Source of the DNA: a virus
IMG/VR virus record: IMGVR_UViG_3300046534_001301
Coordinates: 1-23,914 of that record
Length of the DNA stretch: 23,914 bases
Direction: 5' to 3' (one strand)
Shown: positions 1 to 8,399 of the stretch, one piece after another
Position numbering within the stretch: position 1 is the stretch's first letter
How the letters are laid out: each line of letters starts with the position of its first letter
The notes under the pieces: generated by a model
What the model was told of the DNA's origin: nothing
The model's input: the letters and a program-made list of their open reading frames with translations, nothing else
Database searches by the model: none
Translations under genes and position numbers: made by a program

Positions 1-55
1 GCACAATTTTTACACCTCCAAAATGAAGCGTTACCAAAAGTAACAGGTTAAGACT

Positions 56-244
56 ATGGCAAAGGCAATATGTAAACTAGAAATAGATACTTCTGAAGCG
101 ATGGAAAAAATAAATAAATTGAAAACGCAAGCTGAAAATCTAAAGGATATTTTAAAACAAGTAAAAATGCTGTCGCAAGAAATGGAAGGGTCGATGGTGA
201 AATTTAATGCATCATGCGAAAACCTTTCATTCGAAATATCATAA
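56..244 (+). CDS. small hypothetical coiled-coil protein
   Basis: A 62-residue protein that I do not recognise. Its middle, about residues 12-45, is rich in Lys, Glu, Leu and Ile with heptad-like spacing, which suggests a short coiled coil. It has no signal peptide or membrane segment. It ends 15 bases before the small terminase gene and runs in the same direction, so it is probably the first visible gene of the packaging operon. The ribosome-binding site is weak (an AGG about 8 bases upstream). A 5-bp inverted repeat (GTTAC/GTAAC) at 30-44 precedes it. The composition and tight spacing favour a real gene, but there is no functional evidence. Confidence 0.55.
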   Translation: MAKAICKLEIDTSEAMEKINKLKTQAENLKDILKQVKMLSQEMEGSMVKFNASCENLSFEIS

Positions 245-259
245 AAACAGGTAAAGGAA

Positions 260-664
260 ATGGCAGGTAGACCCAGAACACCGACAAACATACTGAAACT
301 AAGGGGAGCTGATAAGGCCCACCCAGGCAGATTGAAAGAACGTGAGAACGAGCCAGAGAATAATATTTCAATTGGTGCGGCTCCCGATTATTTGAACGAG
401 CAAGAATCGAAAGGCTTTGATCTGATTGTTAAAGAATCAATTGACGGAGTTTTGGGCGGCGCTGATCGGATGGCAGTCGCGCAAGCTGCAAAGCTATTTG
501 TTATTTGTAATGGTCAGAATTTTGAGGATGGCGAGCCAGTGAAAGCCACGTCAAACCAACAGAATTTATTTTTTAAATACTTATCGCAATTTGGAATGAC
601 TCCGGCTGATCGTTCTAAAATCAATATTCCTAAATCTAAACCTAAAAACAAGTTTGATGACTAA
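260..664 (+). CDS. terS: terminase small subunit (P27-like family)
   Basis: A 134-residue protein expected to recognise phage DNA and hand it to the large terminase. The N-terminus, GRPRTPTNILKLRG, is the characteristic opening of P27-type small terminases (GRP.KPT..LK...G). It is followed by a basic stretch with a conserved-looking G-R-x-x-x-E-x-E-P segment and a helical middle. The length matches the family. The start at 260 follows an AAAGGA purine run. The stop overlaps the large-subunit start by one base (TAATG), indicating translational coupling. Position directly before the large terminase supports the call. Assignment is from motif and order. Confidence 0.85.
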   Translation: MAGRPRTPTNILKLRGADKAHPGRLKERENEPENNISIGAAPDYLNEQESKGFDLIVKESIDGVLGGADRMAVAQAAKLFVICNGQNFEDGEPVKATSNQQNLFFKYLSQFGMTPADRSKINIPKSKPKNKFDD

Positions 665-2346
665 TGCTAAAAGCCCTTTCGGATTACCCACACAGCCAAG
701 ATGCTTACATCTATGCGAGTCAGGTAACCAAAGGTCATATACCAGCATGTAAGGAAATCAAACAAGCTTGTCAACGGTTTATTGATGACTTCTTTAGAGA
801 CTTTGAATATCAATATGACGCGAGCAAGGCAGAATCAGCCTGCAAGTTTATTGAAAACCTACCGCACACCAAAGGCAGATGGGCGGCAAAGAAACAAGAT
901 TTAACGCTTGAAGGCTGGCAGAAGTTTATCGTTTGCAATTTGTTTGGATGGGTCAATTCGGCGGGGCTTCGACGATTTCGGAAAGCCTATTTAAAAATCT
1001 GTCGTAAAAATGGCAAGTCAGCAATGGCGGCGGCTATCGGACACTATCTTTTTTCTAAAGATGGCGAGTTTGGCGCAGAAATCTACAGCGGCGCGACAAC
1101 AGAAAAACAAGCCTGGGAGGTTTTCGGGCCTGCTCGGTTGATGGCATTAAGAACGCCAGACTATACCGAGAAGTACGGCATAGAAGTCAACGCGAAAAAC
1201 TTAACAATCATTGAAAATGGGTCAAAGTTTGAGCCCTTGATTGGCAAGCCTGGAGATGGTGCAAGCCCTTCTTGTGCGATTGTTGACGAATACCACGAAC
1301 ACGACACAGATGATTTTGTTGAAACGATGGAAACCGGCATGGGAGCGCGAGAACAGCCGCTTCTTTTAATGATTACCACAGCCGGTAATAACATTTCTGC
1401 GCCTTGTTATGACATGGAAACCGAATGTAAGAAAATGCTAGATGGTGTTTTCGATGATGATCGTATCTTTGCTTTAATCTACGGCATCGATGCGGGCGAC
1501 GATTGGACGGACCCGGCGATCTTACAAAAGGCTAATCCCAATTTTGATGTATCAGTTTCAGGTGAATTTTTACTAGCGCAACAAAAGGAGGCGATGCGGT
1601 CAGCGGCAAGGCAAAACGCATTCAAGCGCAAGCATTTAAACATATGGGTTGGCGCTCATACTGCATTTTTGAATATGGAAGATGTCAACAGGTGCGCGGA
1701 AGATTTGAATATTGATGACTTTATCGGGGTTGATTCTATTATTGCAATCGATTTAGCCTCTAAAATCGACATCGTTGCAACGCCTATAATATTTTCAAAA
1801 ATTATAGATGGCAAGGTTCACTACTATTTTTTCTCTAAATTCTATCTGCCGGAAGAAACGGTTTTAGACCCGAAAAACGACCATTACCGAAAGTGGGTAA
1901 TCGATGGGCATTTGATAGCGGTTGATGGAAATGAAATAGACTTCAACGAAATAGAGACGGACGTTAAAGAAACAATGGATAAACACGGCTCAAGGGAAAT
2001 CACGTACGACCCTTGGCGAGCCGCGCAAATGGCGCAATCATTGCAAGCGCGAGGCGCTAATATCGTGCAGTTCGATAATATCGTGAAATATATGTCTTCG
2101 CCGATGTACGAGATGGAAGCGGCAATAGTTGCGGGTCGATTTCACTATGATTCAAACCCCGTTATGACTTGGATGCTCTCTAATTTAGTCGCGAAAATTG
2201 ACGCCAAAGAGAGCGTATACCCTAGAAAACAAAAACCAGAAAACAAAATAGATGGCGTGGTTGCCTTAATCATGGCGATAGGCCGCTTTATGACTGTTGA
2301 AGTCAAGCACGTTTATGAAGATCGCGGTTTGCGAACCCTTGGATAA
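664..2346 (+). CDS. terL: terminase large subunit (packaging ATPase and nuclease)
   Basis: A 560-residue protein that pumps DNA into the prohead and cuts the concatemer. The N-terminal half is an ATPase: the Walker A-like loop CRKNGKSA lies at about residues 113-120 and the Walker B motif AIVDE at 205-209. The C-terminal half has the acidic pattern of an RNase H-like nuclease: D363 in IAIDLA, D449 in TYDPW and D530 in KIDGVVAL. The deviant Walker A (R-K-N-G-K-S) and the P27-type partner place it in the HK97/Terminase_1-like group. It is coupled to the small subunit upstream and followed 6 bases later by the portal gene. The length is normal for the family. Confidence 0.93.
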   Translation: MLKALSDYPHSQDAYIYASQVTKGHIPACKEIKQACQRFIDDFFRDFEYQYDASKAESACKFIENLPHTKGRWAAKKQDLTLEGWQKFIVCNLFGWVNSAGLRRFRKAYLKICRKNGKSAMAAAIGHYLFSKDGEFGAEIYSGATTEKQAWEVFGPARLMALRTPDYTEKYGIEVNAKNLTIIENGSKFEPLIGKPGDGASPSCAIVDEYHEHDTDDFVETMETGMGAREQPLLLMITTAGNNISAPCYDMETECKKMLDGVFDDDRIFALIYGIDAGDDWTDPAILQKANPNFDVSVSGEFLLAQQKEAMRSAARQNAFKRKHLNIWVGAHTAFLNMEDVNRCAEDLNIDDFIGVDSIIAIDLASKIDIVATPIIFSKIIDGKVHYYFFSKFYLPEETVLDPKNDHYRKWVIDGHLIAVDGNEIDFNEIETDVKETMDKHGSREITYDPWRAAQMAQSLQARGANIVQFDNIVKYMSSPMYEMEAAIVAGRFHYDSNPVMTWMLSNLVAKIDAKESVYPRKQKPENKIDGVVALIMAIGRFMTVEVKHVYEDRGLRTLG

Positions 2347-2352
2347 ATATAT

Positions 2353-3786
2353 ATGAATTGGTTTACAAAATTATTTAGCAATGCAACGACGAAAGAGCCG
2401 GAGTGGTGGAGACAGAACGGCTTTATGCGACCTACTGGATCAGGTCAAACGGTCAATGTTGACAGCGCTATGCGGGTATCAGCGGTTTATGGTTGCGTTC
2501 GTATTATCTCTGAAGCAATCGCAGCGCTACCGATTAAGATTTATGAAAAAACTGACGATGGCCGGGAAGTTTCAGACCATTATTTGAATAACTTGATTAA
2601 TTTGCCCAACCCTATTCAAACCGGTTTTGAGTTGAGAGAATTCCAACTATCTGATTTGTTGCTTCGCGGCAATTCATACAATCACAAGGTACCAACTAAT
2701 CGCGGTCAGCTAGGCGAGATTATTCCGTTATATTCTCAGCACATGAATGTTGATAAAACAATGAGCGGTAAATTAATTTTTGACTATCAAGAACCCGGCG
2801 CGGCCCGCGTCTACAGCCAAGATGAGATTTGGCGGATATCAGGCCGAAGCTCTAACGGCGTGACGGGTGACAGTCCTATATCACAAGCCAAAGAAGCGAT
2901 TGGTCTAGCGCTTGCATTAGAGGAACACGGCGCGGCACTATTTAAAAACGGCACACAAACCGGCGCAGTGTTTGAGATACCAGTGACATTAAGTGATACG
3001 GCTTTTGATCACTTACGAAAACAAATGGCTGAGAAAAAAGGTTCATCTCACGCACACGAAGATATGATTCTTGAAGGTGGATTGACCAGAAAATCTATTG
3101 CGATGACGGCCGAAGATTCTCAATTCATCGAAACTCGAAAGTTCACGATTGCCGATATAGCTAGATTTTACCGGGTGCCTTTGCACAAGCTGAATGAAAT
3201 GTCAGCCGCTACCTTTTCGAATATTGAACATCAATCAATCGAGTTCGTGACCGACACGCTAACGCCTTGGATGGTTCGCATTGAATCTTCAATCTATCGC
3301 GACCTGCTAACCAGCAAAGAGCGTGAAAAGCTCTACGCGAAGCACTCGGTTAACGCATTGCTTCGAGGTGCCACCAAAGAGCGGTCTGATTTTTACAAGG
3401 CTGGTATCAATGACGGATGGCTGAAACCTAACGAGGTTAGAGGCTACGAAGATTTAAACAAAGAAGACGGGCTCGACACATTTAGGCAACCACTCAACAC
3501 CACGACAGTTGGCGGCAAAGAGCAGCAAATGACAGACGCGGCAATTAGTAACTTGGTTGAGATGGAAGTTAAAGCACTCAAACAAGATAAAGCCAAAGAC
3601 CCCAAACACTTTGTTGATTTCTACGCTCGACACTTAACCAAAGCGGCCAACATGCTCGCGATTAACAAGCAAGATTTAATACCCTACGGCGAAGCTCGAT
3701 TGAAAGCGATTGAGACAGGCATTAACGACACTCTATTAACCAATATTTCAGCCAACGCGGCTGATGAAATGAAGGCGATACTATGA
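2353..3786 (+). CDS. portal protein (HK97 family)
   Basis: A 477-residue portal protein, expected to form the dodecameric ring at one capsid vertex through which DNA enters and leaves and to which the packaging motor docks. Family features visible are the early segment AVYGCVRIISEAIAALP (about residues 44-60), DLLLRGNSY near 97, and FTIADIARFYRVPLHKLN near 265-280. All three are typical of HK97-type portals. The C-terminus is a long charged helical region. The gene starts 6 bases after the large terminase and overlaps the protease start by 4 bases (ATGA at 3783-3786). The Shine-Dalgarno is weak, so translation is probably coupled to the upstream gene. Confidence 0.93.
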   Translation: MNWFTKLFSNATTKEPEWWRQNGFMRPTGSGQTVNVDSAMRVSAVYGCVRIISEAIAALPIKIYEKTDDGREVSDHYLNNLINLPNPIQTGFELREFQLSDLLLRGNSYNHKVPTNRGQLGEIIPLYSQHMNVDKTMSGKLIFDYQEPGAARVYSQDEIWRISGRSSNGVTGDSPISQAKEAIGLALALEEHGAALFKNGTQTGAVFEIPVTLSDTAFDHLRKQMAEKKGSSHAHEDMILEGGLTRKSIAMTAEDSQFIETRKFTIADIARFYRVPLHKLNEMSAATFSNIEHQSIEFVTDTLTPWMVRIESSIYRDLLTSKEREKLYAKHSVNALLRGATKERSDFYKAGINDGWLKPNEVRGYEDLNKEDGLDTFRQPLNTTTVGGKEQQMTDAAISNLVEMEVKALKQDKAKDPKHFVDFYARHLTKAANMLAINKQDLIPYGEARLKAIETGINDTLLTNISANAADEMKAIL

Positions 3787-4463
3787 ATAATCTTTATATT
3801 GATGACTTTATTGGGTCCGATATGTATGGCGATGGGATCACAAATAAAGGTGTCCGGGAAATCCTCGACACAATGGACGGTGATATTAACGTACACATTT
3901 CAAGCCCAGGCGGGTCCGTGTTTGAAGGTCACGACATATTCAACACACTAAAGGATTATGACAAAGGTTCTATTCAAGTCATTGTTGGTAGTCTAGCGGG
4001 AAGCATTGCCAGCGTGATTGCTTATGCTGGCGAAGGTTTGCCGATGGTGCGTGATAATTCAAGCATGTTTATTCACGACCCTTCAACGATTGTAATGGGA
4101 ACAGCGGCGGAAATGAGACAGACAGCCGACCAGCTCGACACAATCAAAGCCACCATTATGACAGCCTACCCGTCAAACGGCATGGACTACAGCGACCTAA
4201 TGGAAAAAGAAACTTGGTTTACCGCGCAGCAGGCGATTGATTCAGGCTTGGCTTTGCCTTATGAGAAAGGTCAGGTTATCAATAAGGCCAATTCAAAGTT
4301 TCACGGTTTGAGCTATCAAGATTTAATGGCAGCATTCAAAGATAGCGTTAAGCCAGTGATTGAGCCGATTATAGATCCAGTTATTGAGCCGATTATAGAA
4401 AACACACTCCCCAATTTGGAAGCGCGAAAAAGATTTTTAGAAATACAGTCGGATGACTGCTAG
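3783..4463 (+). CDS. head maturation protease, ClpP-like serine protease
   Basis: A 226-residue ClpP-fold protease that processes capsid and scaffold during head maturation. The motif ISSPGGSVFEGHDIFNTL (about residues 39-56) is the ClpP-type loop and helix. S77 in AGSIASVIAYAGE is the likely nucleophile and H98 in SMFIHDP the likely histidine. The C-terminal tail repeats short PVIEPIID units (about residues 193-210) and has a proline/isoleucine-rich low-complexity look, possibly a scaffold-like or linker segment. It sits between portal and capsid, the canonical position. A hairpin followed by a T-run lies directly downstream, before the capsid gene. Confidence 0.92.
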   Translation: MNNLYIDDFIGSDMYGDGITNKGVREILDTMDGDINVHISSPGGSVFEGHDIFNTLKDYDKGSIQVIVGSLAGSIASVIAYAGEGLPMVRDNSSMFIHDPSTIVMGTAAEMRQTADQLDTIKATIMTAYPSNGMDYSDLMEKETWFTAQQAIDSGLALPYEKGQVINKANSKFHGLSYQDLMAAFKDSVKPVIEPIIDPVIEPIIENTLPNLEARKRFLEIQSDDC

Positions 4464-4490
4464 GGCGGATGCTCTAAACAAGAAAACCCC

Positions 4491-4511
4491 AGCCGCTAAC
4501 GCGGTTTTTTT
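4491..4511 (+). terminator. hairpin plus T-run between protease and capsid genes
   Basis: A stem of AGCCGC with GCGGTT (6 bp including one G-T pair) and a TAAC loop is followed by seven T residues. This is the shape of a weak intrinsic terminator. It lies inside a late operon, 36 bases before the capsid start, so it may tune the protease:capsid ratio or act as an RNA processing or stability hairpin rather than a full stop. Confidence 0.55.
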
Positions 4512-4547
4512 ATGCCTGAATTAAGGCAAATAAAAGGAAAAAATATC

Positions 4548-5717
4548 ATGTCACAATTAGACGAAATGCGATTGAAGCGCGGTCAAGTAGTTGACCAAAT
4601 GAAAAACCTGATTAACGCCAACCCCGGCGACAAGTGGACGCCAGAAGTTGAGGCTAGTTATCAGAAAATGGATGCAGACCAAATCAGCATCAAGAATGAA
4701 ATCGGCCGCACTGAAAAGCAAACTAAACTTGACGCTGATTTAGATAGCGTGATTGTCAACGTTGCTCGAAGCACTGGCGACGTTAAAAAAGGCGTTAAAT
4801 CACCAGAGTATAAAAACGCTTTTATGAATTTGATGCGAGTTGGCAAGGGCAATGTGGGCCATGACGTGCTGAACGCTTTGCAAGTCGGCGCAGCTACAGA
4901 GGGCGGCAATATCGTACCGACTGAGTTGGACGCTGTGATTGTTGAATACTTGCAAGACTTTAATGAATTTCGTGGGATCGTTAATGTTGACGAGTCTGGG
5001 ACTGATCGTGAAATACCGCTAGAAACAAGTTTAGGCGCAGCAGCTTGGACAGCAGAAGAGGCGGAATATAACGAAAGTGATGCAGCATTTGGCAAGGCCT
5101 CTTTAGGCGCGCATAAGCTAACCAGAATCATCAAAGTATCGGAAGAATTAGTACAGGATTCTGTGTTTGATTTGATGAGTTATTTAGGGCGAAACTTTGG
5201 CAAGGCTTTTGGTCTGGCAGAGGAAGCCGCGATTGTTGCCGGTAATAACTCTGGCAAGCCTAACGGGTTTAACACGGCGGCGGGGACAGGTGTCACGGTT
5301 GCGGGTGCTACGTCTATTACAGCTCTTGAGTTGATTGATTTCTTTCATTCAGTGACTGGGCCTTATCGGAAAAGAGCTACTTTTGTAATGGCAGACACAA
5401 CAGCGGCTGCTATTCGAAAGCTCGTTGACGGTAATGGTCAGTTTATTTGGCAGCCTGGATTGCAAGCGGGACAGCCTGACATACTACTAGGGAAGCCTGT
5501 TGTCACGTCGGAATCAATGCCTGCTATGACTTCGGGACTTGATGCGATTTCGTTTGGTGATCTATCAGCTTATACCGTGATGGATCGTGGCGCTCGTCAA
5601 ATTCAAGTGCTTAACGAGCTTTATGCGGGTACAGGCCAAGTTGGCTATCGAATGTTTGCTCGAATGGATGGTGACTTGATTGACACCAATGCAGTCAAAA
5701 ATCTCACTATGGGTTAA
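4548..5717 (+). CDS. major capsid protein (HK97 fold)
   Basis: A 389-residue capsid protein. The N-terminal about 100 residues are charged and helical, like the HK97 delta/scaffold domain. From about residue 115 the protein resembles the mature HK97 fold: the QVGAATEGGNIVPTE segment, the strand-rich E-loop region around ETSLGAAAWTAEEAEYNES, then a PDILLGKPVVTSESMP segment typical of the family. I chose the ATG at 4548 because AAAGGA lies about 9 bases upstream. An in-frame ATG at 4512 sits inside the preceding terminator T-run, lacks a ribosome-binding site, and is probably not used. The protease encoded just upstream probably removes the N-terminal domain. The cleavage point cannot be read from sequence alone. 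Confidence 0.92.
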   Translation: MSQLDEMRLKRGQVVDQMKNLINANPGDKWTPEVEASYQKMDADQISIKNEIGRTEKQTKLDADLDSVIVNVARSTGDVKKGVKSPEYKNAFMNLMRVGKGNVGHDVLNALQVGAATEGGNIVPTELDAVIVEYLQDFNEFRGIVNVDESGTDREIPLETSLGAAAWTAEEAEYNESDAAFGKASLGAHKLTRIIKVSEELVQDSVFDLMSYLGRNFGKAFGLAEEAAIVAGNNSGKPNGFNTAAGTGVTVAGATSITALELIDFFHSVTGPYRKRATFVMADTTAAAIRKLVDGNGQFIWQPGLQAGQPDILLGKPVVTSESMPAMTSGLDAISFGDLSAYTVMDRGARQIQVLNELYAGTGQVGYRMFARMDGDLIDTNAVKNLTMG

Positions 5718-5733
5718 AGGCCATTTATTAATC

Positions 5734-5758
5734 GGGGCGGCTAATGTCGCCCCTTTTT
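5734..5758 (+). terminator. intrinsic terminator after capsid gene
   Basis: GGGGCGGC and GTCGCCCC form an 8-bp stem (one G-T pair) with loop TAAT, followed by five T residues. It starts 16 bases after the capsid stop. It probably gives extra capsid message relative to the downstream head-tail genes. Confidence 0.85.
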
Positions 5759-5774
5759 AATTGCAGAGGTACGC

Positions 5775-5939
5775 ATGATTAAATTATTAGTTTCATTGGC
5801 CGGAACAGATTGTGACGGCAAACCCTTCTCAAAAAAAATGGGTGATACGGTTAGCCTCGACGCGAAAAGCGAGTCGAACTATATCCTAAAGGGTATGGCC
5901 GAGCCTGTCGTTAAGACCAAGCCAAGCAAGAAAAAATGA
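5775..5939 (+). CDS. small hypothetical head-region protein
   Basis: A 54-residue protein starting MIKLLVSLAGT and ending in a basic tail, KPSKKK. It is not recognised by name. A small protein of this kind between capsid and connector is common in HK97-type head modules. GAGG lies about 7 bases before the ATG. The stop TGA overlaps the next start in an ATGA arrangement (5936-5939), showing translational coupling to the connector gene. Initiation here may drive expression of the whole head-tail joining group, because the connector itself has no clear ribosome-binding site. Confidence 0.75.
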   Translation: MIKLLVSLAGTDCDGKPFSKKMGDTVSLDAKSESNYILKGMAEPVVKTKPSKKK

Positions 5940-6502
5940 AGATCGAACGCATATTAGACGCGAAGGCGGAAGCGATTTCTTTAGACGAAGCGCGCAAGCA
6001 ATGCCGTATTTTAGACACTGATGACGATGACACGTTGCGAGCCTACATCGAAGCGGCGCGAAATCACGTTGAAACAGTGACCCGCAACGCATTAATCGAA
6101 GGTACTTATGCGTTTTATTTTGATGAGTTTGAAGATTTCTATCATATTTATAACCCGATTGTTTCAATCACTTCTTTCGAGTACAAAACAACCGATAACA
6201 TTGGCACCTATGCCGGGAGCTTAACCGGTTCAGATTATCATTTGAACACAGACCAAGGGTTGATCACATTGGCAGATGATGCAATGGATGACCTGTACGA
6301 GCAATCGAACGCAATCAAAATCACGGCCAGGGCAGGACAACCCAACATCGGCGCGGTGAAGGGCAATATAAAACTAGCCATGCTCCTTTTGATAGGCCAT
6401 TGGCACGAAAACCGCGAGGCCACTATTAGCGGCACCATCATTAAGGCCATACCTTTTGGCGCGCATGAATTGTTAAGCCCCTATCGAGCTTATCGATTAT
6501 GA
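5936..6502 (+). CDS. head-tail connector protein (gp6-like)
   Basis: A 188-residue protein of the HK97 gp6-like connector type, which forms a ring beneath the portal. The opening LDEARKQCRILDTDDDDTLRAYIEAARNHVE pattern (in about residues 16-46: short helix, acidic D-D-D-D-T-L turn, then a helix ending in A-R-x-x-V-E) is the family signature. The following segment, TYAFYFDEF, matches its beta-hairpin. Its start and stop both overlap neighbours by 4 bases, so it is translated within a coupled string with the head closure gene. No late regulation signal is visible. Confidence 0.87.
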   Translation: MKIERILDAKAEAISLDEARKQCRILDTDDDDTLRAYIEAARNHVETVTRNALIEGTYAFYFDEFEDFYHIYNPIVSITSFEYKTTDNIGTYAGSLTGSDYHLNTDQGLITLADDAMDDLYEQSNAIKITARAGQPNIGAVKGNIKLAMLLLIGHWHENREATISGTIIKAIPFGAHELLSPYRAYRL

Positions 6503-6816
6503 GAGCGGGTAAGCTACGCGATAAAATCGAAATACACAGCCACACATCGGCGGTAGATGATTTCGGCCAGTCCGTTAAAACGTACACACTATTAAAACCC
6601 GTCTGGTCTGAAGCCTTACCCATTTCAGCGAACGAGACAGAGACGGGCGGCAAGTATGAAGGGCGCTCAATCTTTCAGTTTACGATTCGATATACCACAG
6701 GAGTCAGCAACAAAAACCGCATTGTTTTCGGTGGGCAGAATTACGAAATATTCGAGGTTTTAAATACAGCGGCGCGCAATGTAGAGCTGAAAATCAAGGC
6801 GGTGTTAGATGAGTGA
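6499..6816 (+). CDS. head closure / head-tail joining protein
   Basis: A 105-residue protein opening MRAGKLRDKIEIH, the standard start of the head-tail joining family (SPP1 gp16/HK97 gp7-like), which plugs the connector after packaging. Further family-like features are the early D-x-x-G-Q turn (DDFGQSVKTY), a central W near residue 35, and the closing F-G-x-x-x-Y-E-I segment that precedes a short final strand. The size is normal. It overlaps the connector by 4 bases and the next gene by 8 bases. Confidence 0.87.
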   Translation: MRAGKLRDKIEIHSHTSAVDDFGQSVKTYTLLKPVWSEALPISANETETGGKYEGRSIFQFTIRYTTGVSNKNRIVFGGQNYEIFEVLNTAARNVELKIKAVLDE

Positions 6817-7225
6817 ATTTATTGATATTTCAGTAGTTGGTAATAGGGAGTTACAAAGAAAGCTGCGAAGGCTTGAGGTTAAATTGCAAAAAAAGATTGT
6901 TCGTAACGCGATAAACCGAGCGATTTTACCCGTTAGGGATAAGGCAAAATCGCTGGCTCCGGTGGATAGCGGCATATTAAAAAGCAAAATTAAAAGAAAA
7001 ACAAAGGTCAAAAACGGAGTTGCTCGGGCTCGAATTGTAACTGGCACCAGAATGGAGTTAGGGATTCCAGTGGATGCAAAGGGATACTATCCAGCCGCGA
7101 TTGAGTTTGGCACGCAACACCAGCCTGCAAGGTCATTTATGAGAGCGGCAATTACAGCGCTGAGAGTTCATGTTTTACAAAAAACAGGTGATTACATTGA
7201 CGAAGGGATTAGACGGGCCTTATGA
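6809..7225 (+). CDS. HK97 gp10-like tail component
   Basis: A 138-residue protein of the HK97 gp10 type, a head-tail or tail-completion component. The visible pattern is a basic helix (GNRELQRKLRRLEVKLQKKI), then PVRDKAKSLAPVDSG.LK at about residues 46-63, which is diagnostic for this family, then a basic strand and YYPAAIEFGTQHQPARSFMR. The A-P-V-D-S-G and E-F-G-T motifs are both intact. It overlaps the neighbouring genes on each side by 8 and 4 bases. Confidence 0.88.
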   Translation: MSEFIDISVVGNRELQRKLRRLEVKLQKKIVRNAINRAILPVRDKAKSLAPVDSGILKSKIKRKTKVKNGVARARIVTGTRMELGIPVDAKGYYPAAIEFGTQHQPARSFMRAAITALRVHVLQKTGDYIDEGIRRAL

Positions 7226-7653
7226 CTATAGAAAGCGCGATTGCAACAGGCCTAACAGCGGCGTTTATTGCTGACGGTACTTTGTCAGGTTTTAGCGTGC
7301 CGGTTTACGCACACATTGCCCCACAGACCGCAGCCTATCCTTTTGTCATCTATTCAATTTTTAACAGTGTGACAGAGAATCATTTAGACCCGGTTGCCGC
7401 TAATTTGACGCTGACCTCTGTTGATATTGATTTGAGCGTTTATTCAAGCTCGGTATCACAACGCGCGCTAATTAAGACCAGCATTAAAAACAAGCTACAC
7501 GGCTTTAGAGGGGCTTTAGGCACAGAAAACCTTGACATCAGAAGTTCATCAATGACTTCGTTTTCAGATTTTACCGAATCAGACCTTACTGGGTCAGATG
7601 CACAGATTTACCGATCAAGTTTTACTTTCAATCTATTTTACAACTGGAGTTAA
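7222..7653 (+). CDS. tail completion/terminator protein (DUF3168/gp17-like)
   Basis: A 143-residue protein with the features of DUF3168/SPP1 gp17-like tail completion proteins: an N-terminal helix (ESAIATGLTAAFIADG), then VYAHIAPQTAAYPFVIYSIF with the conserved P-F-V-Y-type strand, then a mid-protein hydrophobic strand (VDIDLSVYSSS). It would cap the tail tube and join it to the head. The gene is coupled to gp10-like upstream (ATGA) and separated from the tail tube gene by 3 bases. The family call is from motif and position, not alignment. Confidence 0.8.
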   Translation: MTIESAIATGLTAAFIADGTLSGFSVPVYAHIAPQTAAYPFVIYSIFNSVTENHLDPVAANLTLTSVDIDLSVYSSSVSQRALIKTSIKNKLHGFRGALGTENLDIRSSSMTSFSDFTESDLTGSDAQIYRSSFTFNLFYNWS

Positions 7654-7656
7654 AAA

Positions 7657-8055
7657 ATGTCAGACACAGGCACAGGCACAACTATTGCTTTTGGAACCAC
7701 AGGTTTCACTGGTCACATGCTTAGTTTTTCACCTAGTGGGCGTGAGCGTGGTGAATATGAAACGACCCACATGGGTACAACTGGCAGTAAAACATGGGCT
7801 CCAATGAAGCTTATAGATGAAGGGTCATTGGATATAGAATTCAACTTTGACCCGGACGAAAAGCCGCCGATGGATCAGCCATCAGAAACGATCACCATCA
7901 CATTCCCAATTCCGGCAGGTGGTTCAACTGGTGCGACTATGGTCGGTTCTGGATTTTTAACGGGTGATTCATGGTCTTCTGAACTCGAAGAAAAAATGGT
8001 AGGCGGCGCGACACTACGATGGGCAGGCCCGGTTACTTGGACGGCCTCCACATAA
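7657..8055 (+). CDS. major tail tube protein
   Basis: A 132-residue protein rich in Gly, Thr and Ser with alternating beta-strands, starting with a low-complexity TGTGTTIAFGTTG stretch. Segments such as KLIDEGSLDIEFNFDPDEKPP and the closing strand-rich half fit the short single-domain siphophage tube fold. Position between tail terminator and tail assembly chaperone is the standard place. It lacks an extra C-terminal Ig-like domain. Its stop overlaps the chaperone start (TAATG at 8053-8057). I infer the role mainly from order, length and composition. Confidence 0.8.
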   Translation: MSDTGTGTTIAFGTTGFTGHMLSFSPSGRERGEYETTHMGTTGSKTWAPMKLIDEGSLDIEFNFDPDEKPPMDQPSETITITFPIPAGGSTGATMVGSGFLTGDSWSSELEEKMVGGATLRWAGPVTWTAST

Positions 8056-8399
8056 TGTCACTCTCTCAACAGATATTAGACTGCGACGATTCCACAATTG
8101 AACCCATAGACCTCCCTGAATGGGGCGTCAAGGCGTTTATACGCACGATGACAGGCACTGACAGAGATTCTTGGGAATTGTACGCTAGCAAGCAGCTAGA
8201 GAAGGTCAACGGCGTTAATATTCGCGGTAAGCTGGCTTGTCTTTCTTTGTGTGACGAAAACGGCAAGCGCTTATTCGGTGATGGACAGGCAGAGGCGCTA
8301 TCAAAGAAAAGCTCGAAGGCATTAAACCGCGTTTATGAAGCATCGTTGAAGCTCAATAAGCTCAGTGATGAAGATATTGAGGCGCTAGAAAAAAACTAG
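8055..8399 (+). CDS. tail assembly chaperone, short form (gpG-like)
   Basis: A 114-residue mostly helical protein ending at TAG 8397-8399. It corresponds in place to lambda gpG, which helps fold and deliver the tape measure during tail assembly. An upstream in-frame ATG at 8019 lies inside the tail tube gene, so I prefer the ATG at 8055 because it forms a TAATG coupling with that gene's stop. The last codons are GAA AAA AAC TAG, which put the classic slippery heptamer A AAA AAC directly before the stop. A fraction of ribosomes should therefore make the longer form listed next. Confidence 0.88.
   Translation: MSLSQQILDCDDSTIEPIDLPEWGVKAFIRTMTGTDRDSWELYASKQLEKVNGVNIRGKLACLSLCDENGKRLFGDGQAEALSKKSSKALNRVYEASLKLNKLSDEDIEALEKN

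Noticed and set aside
4512-4547. Longer capsid protein starting at ATG 4512
   Set aside because: This ATG lies in the T-run of the preceding hairpin and lacks a ribosome-binding site; ATG 4548 has AAAGGA.
4661-5134. 157-residue - strand open frame
   Set aside because: Lies wholly inside the capsid gene, low-complexity Ser/Leu-rich shadow frame without a start signal.
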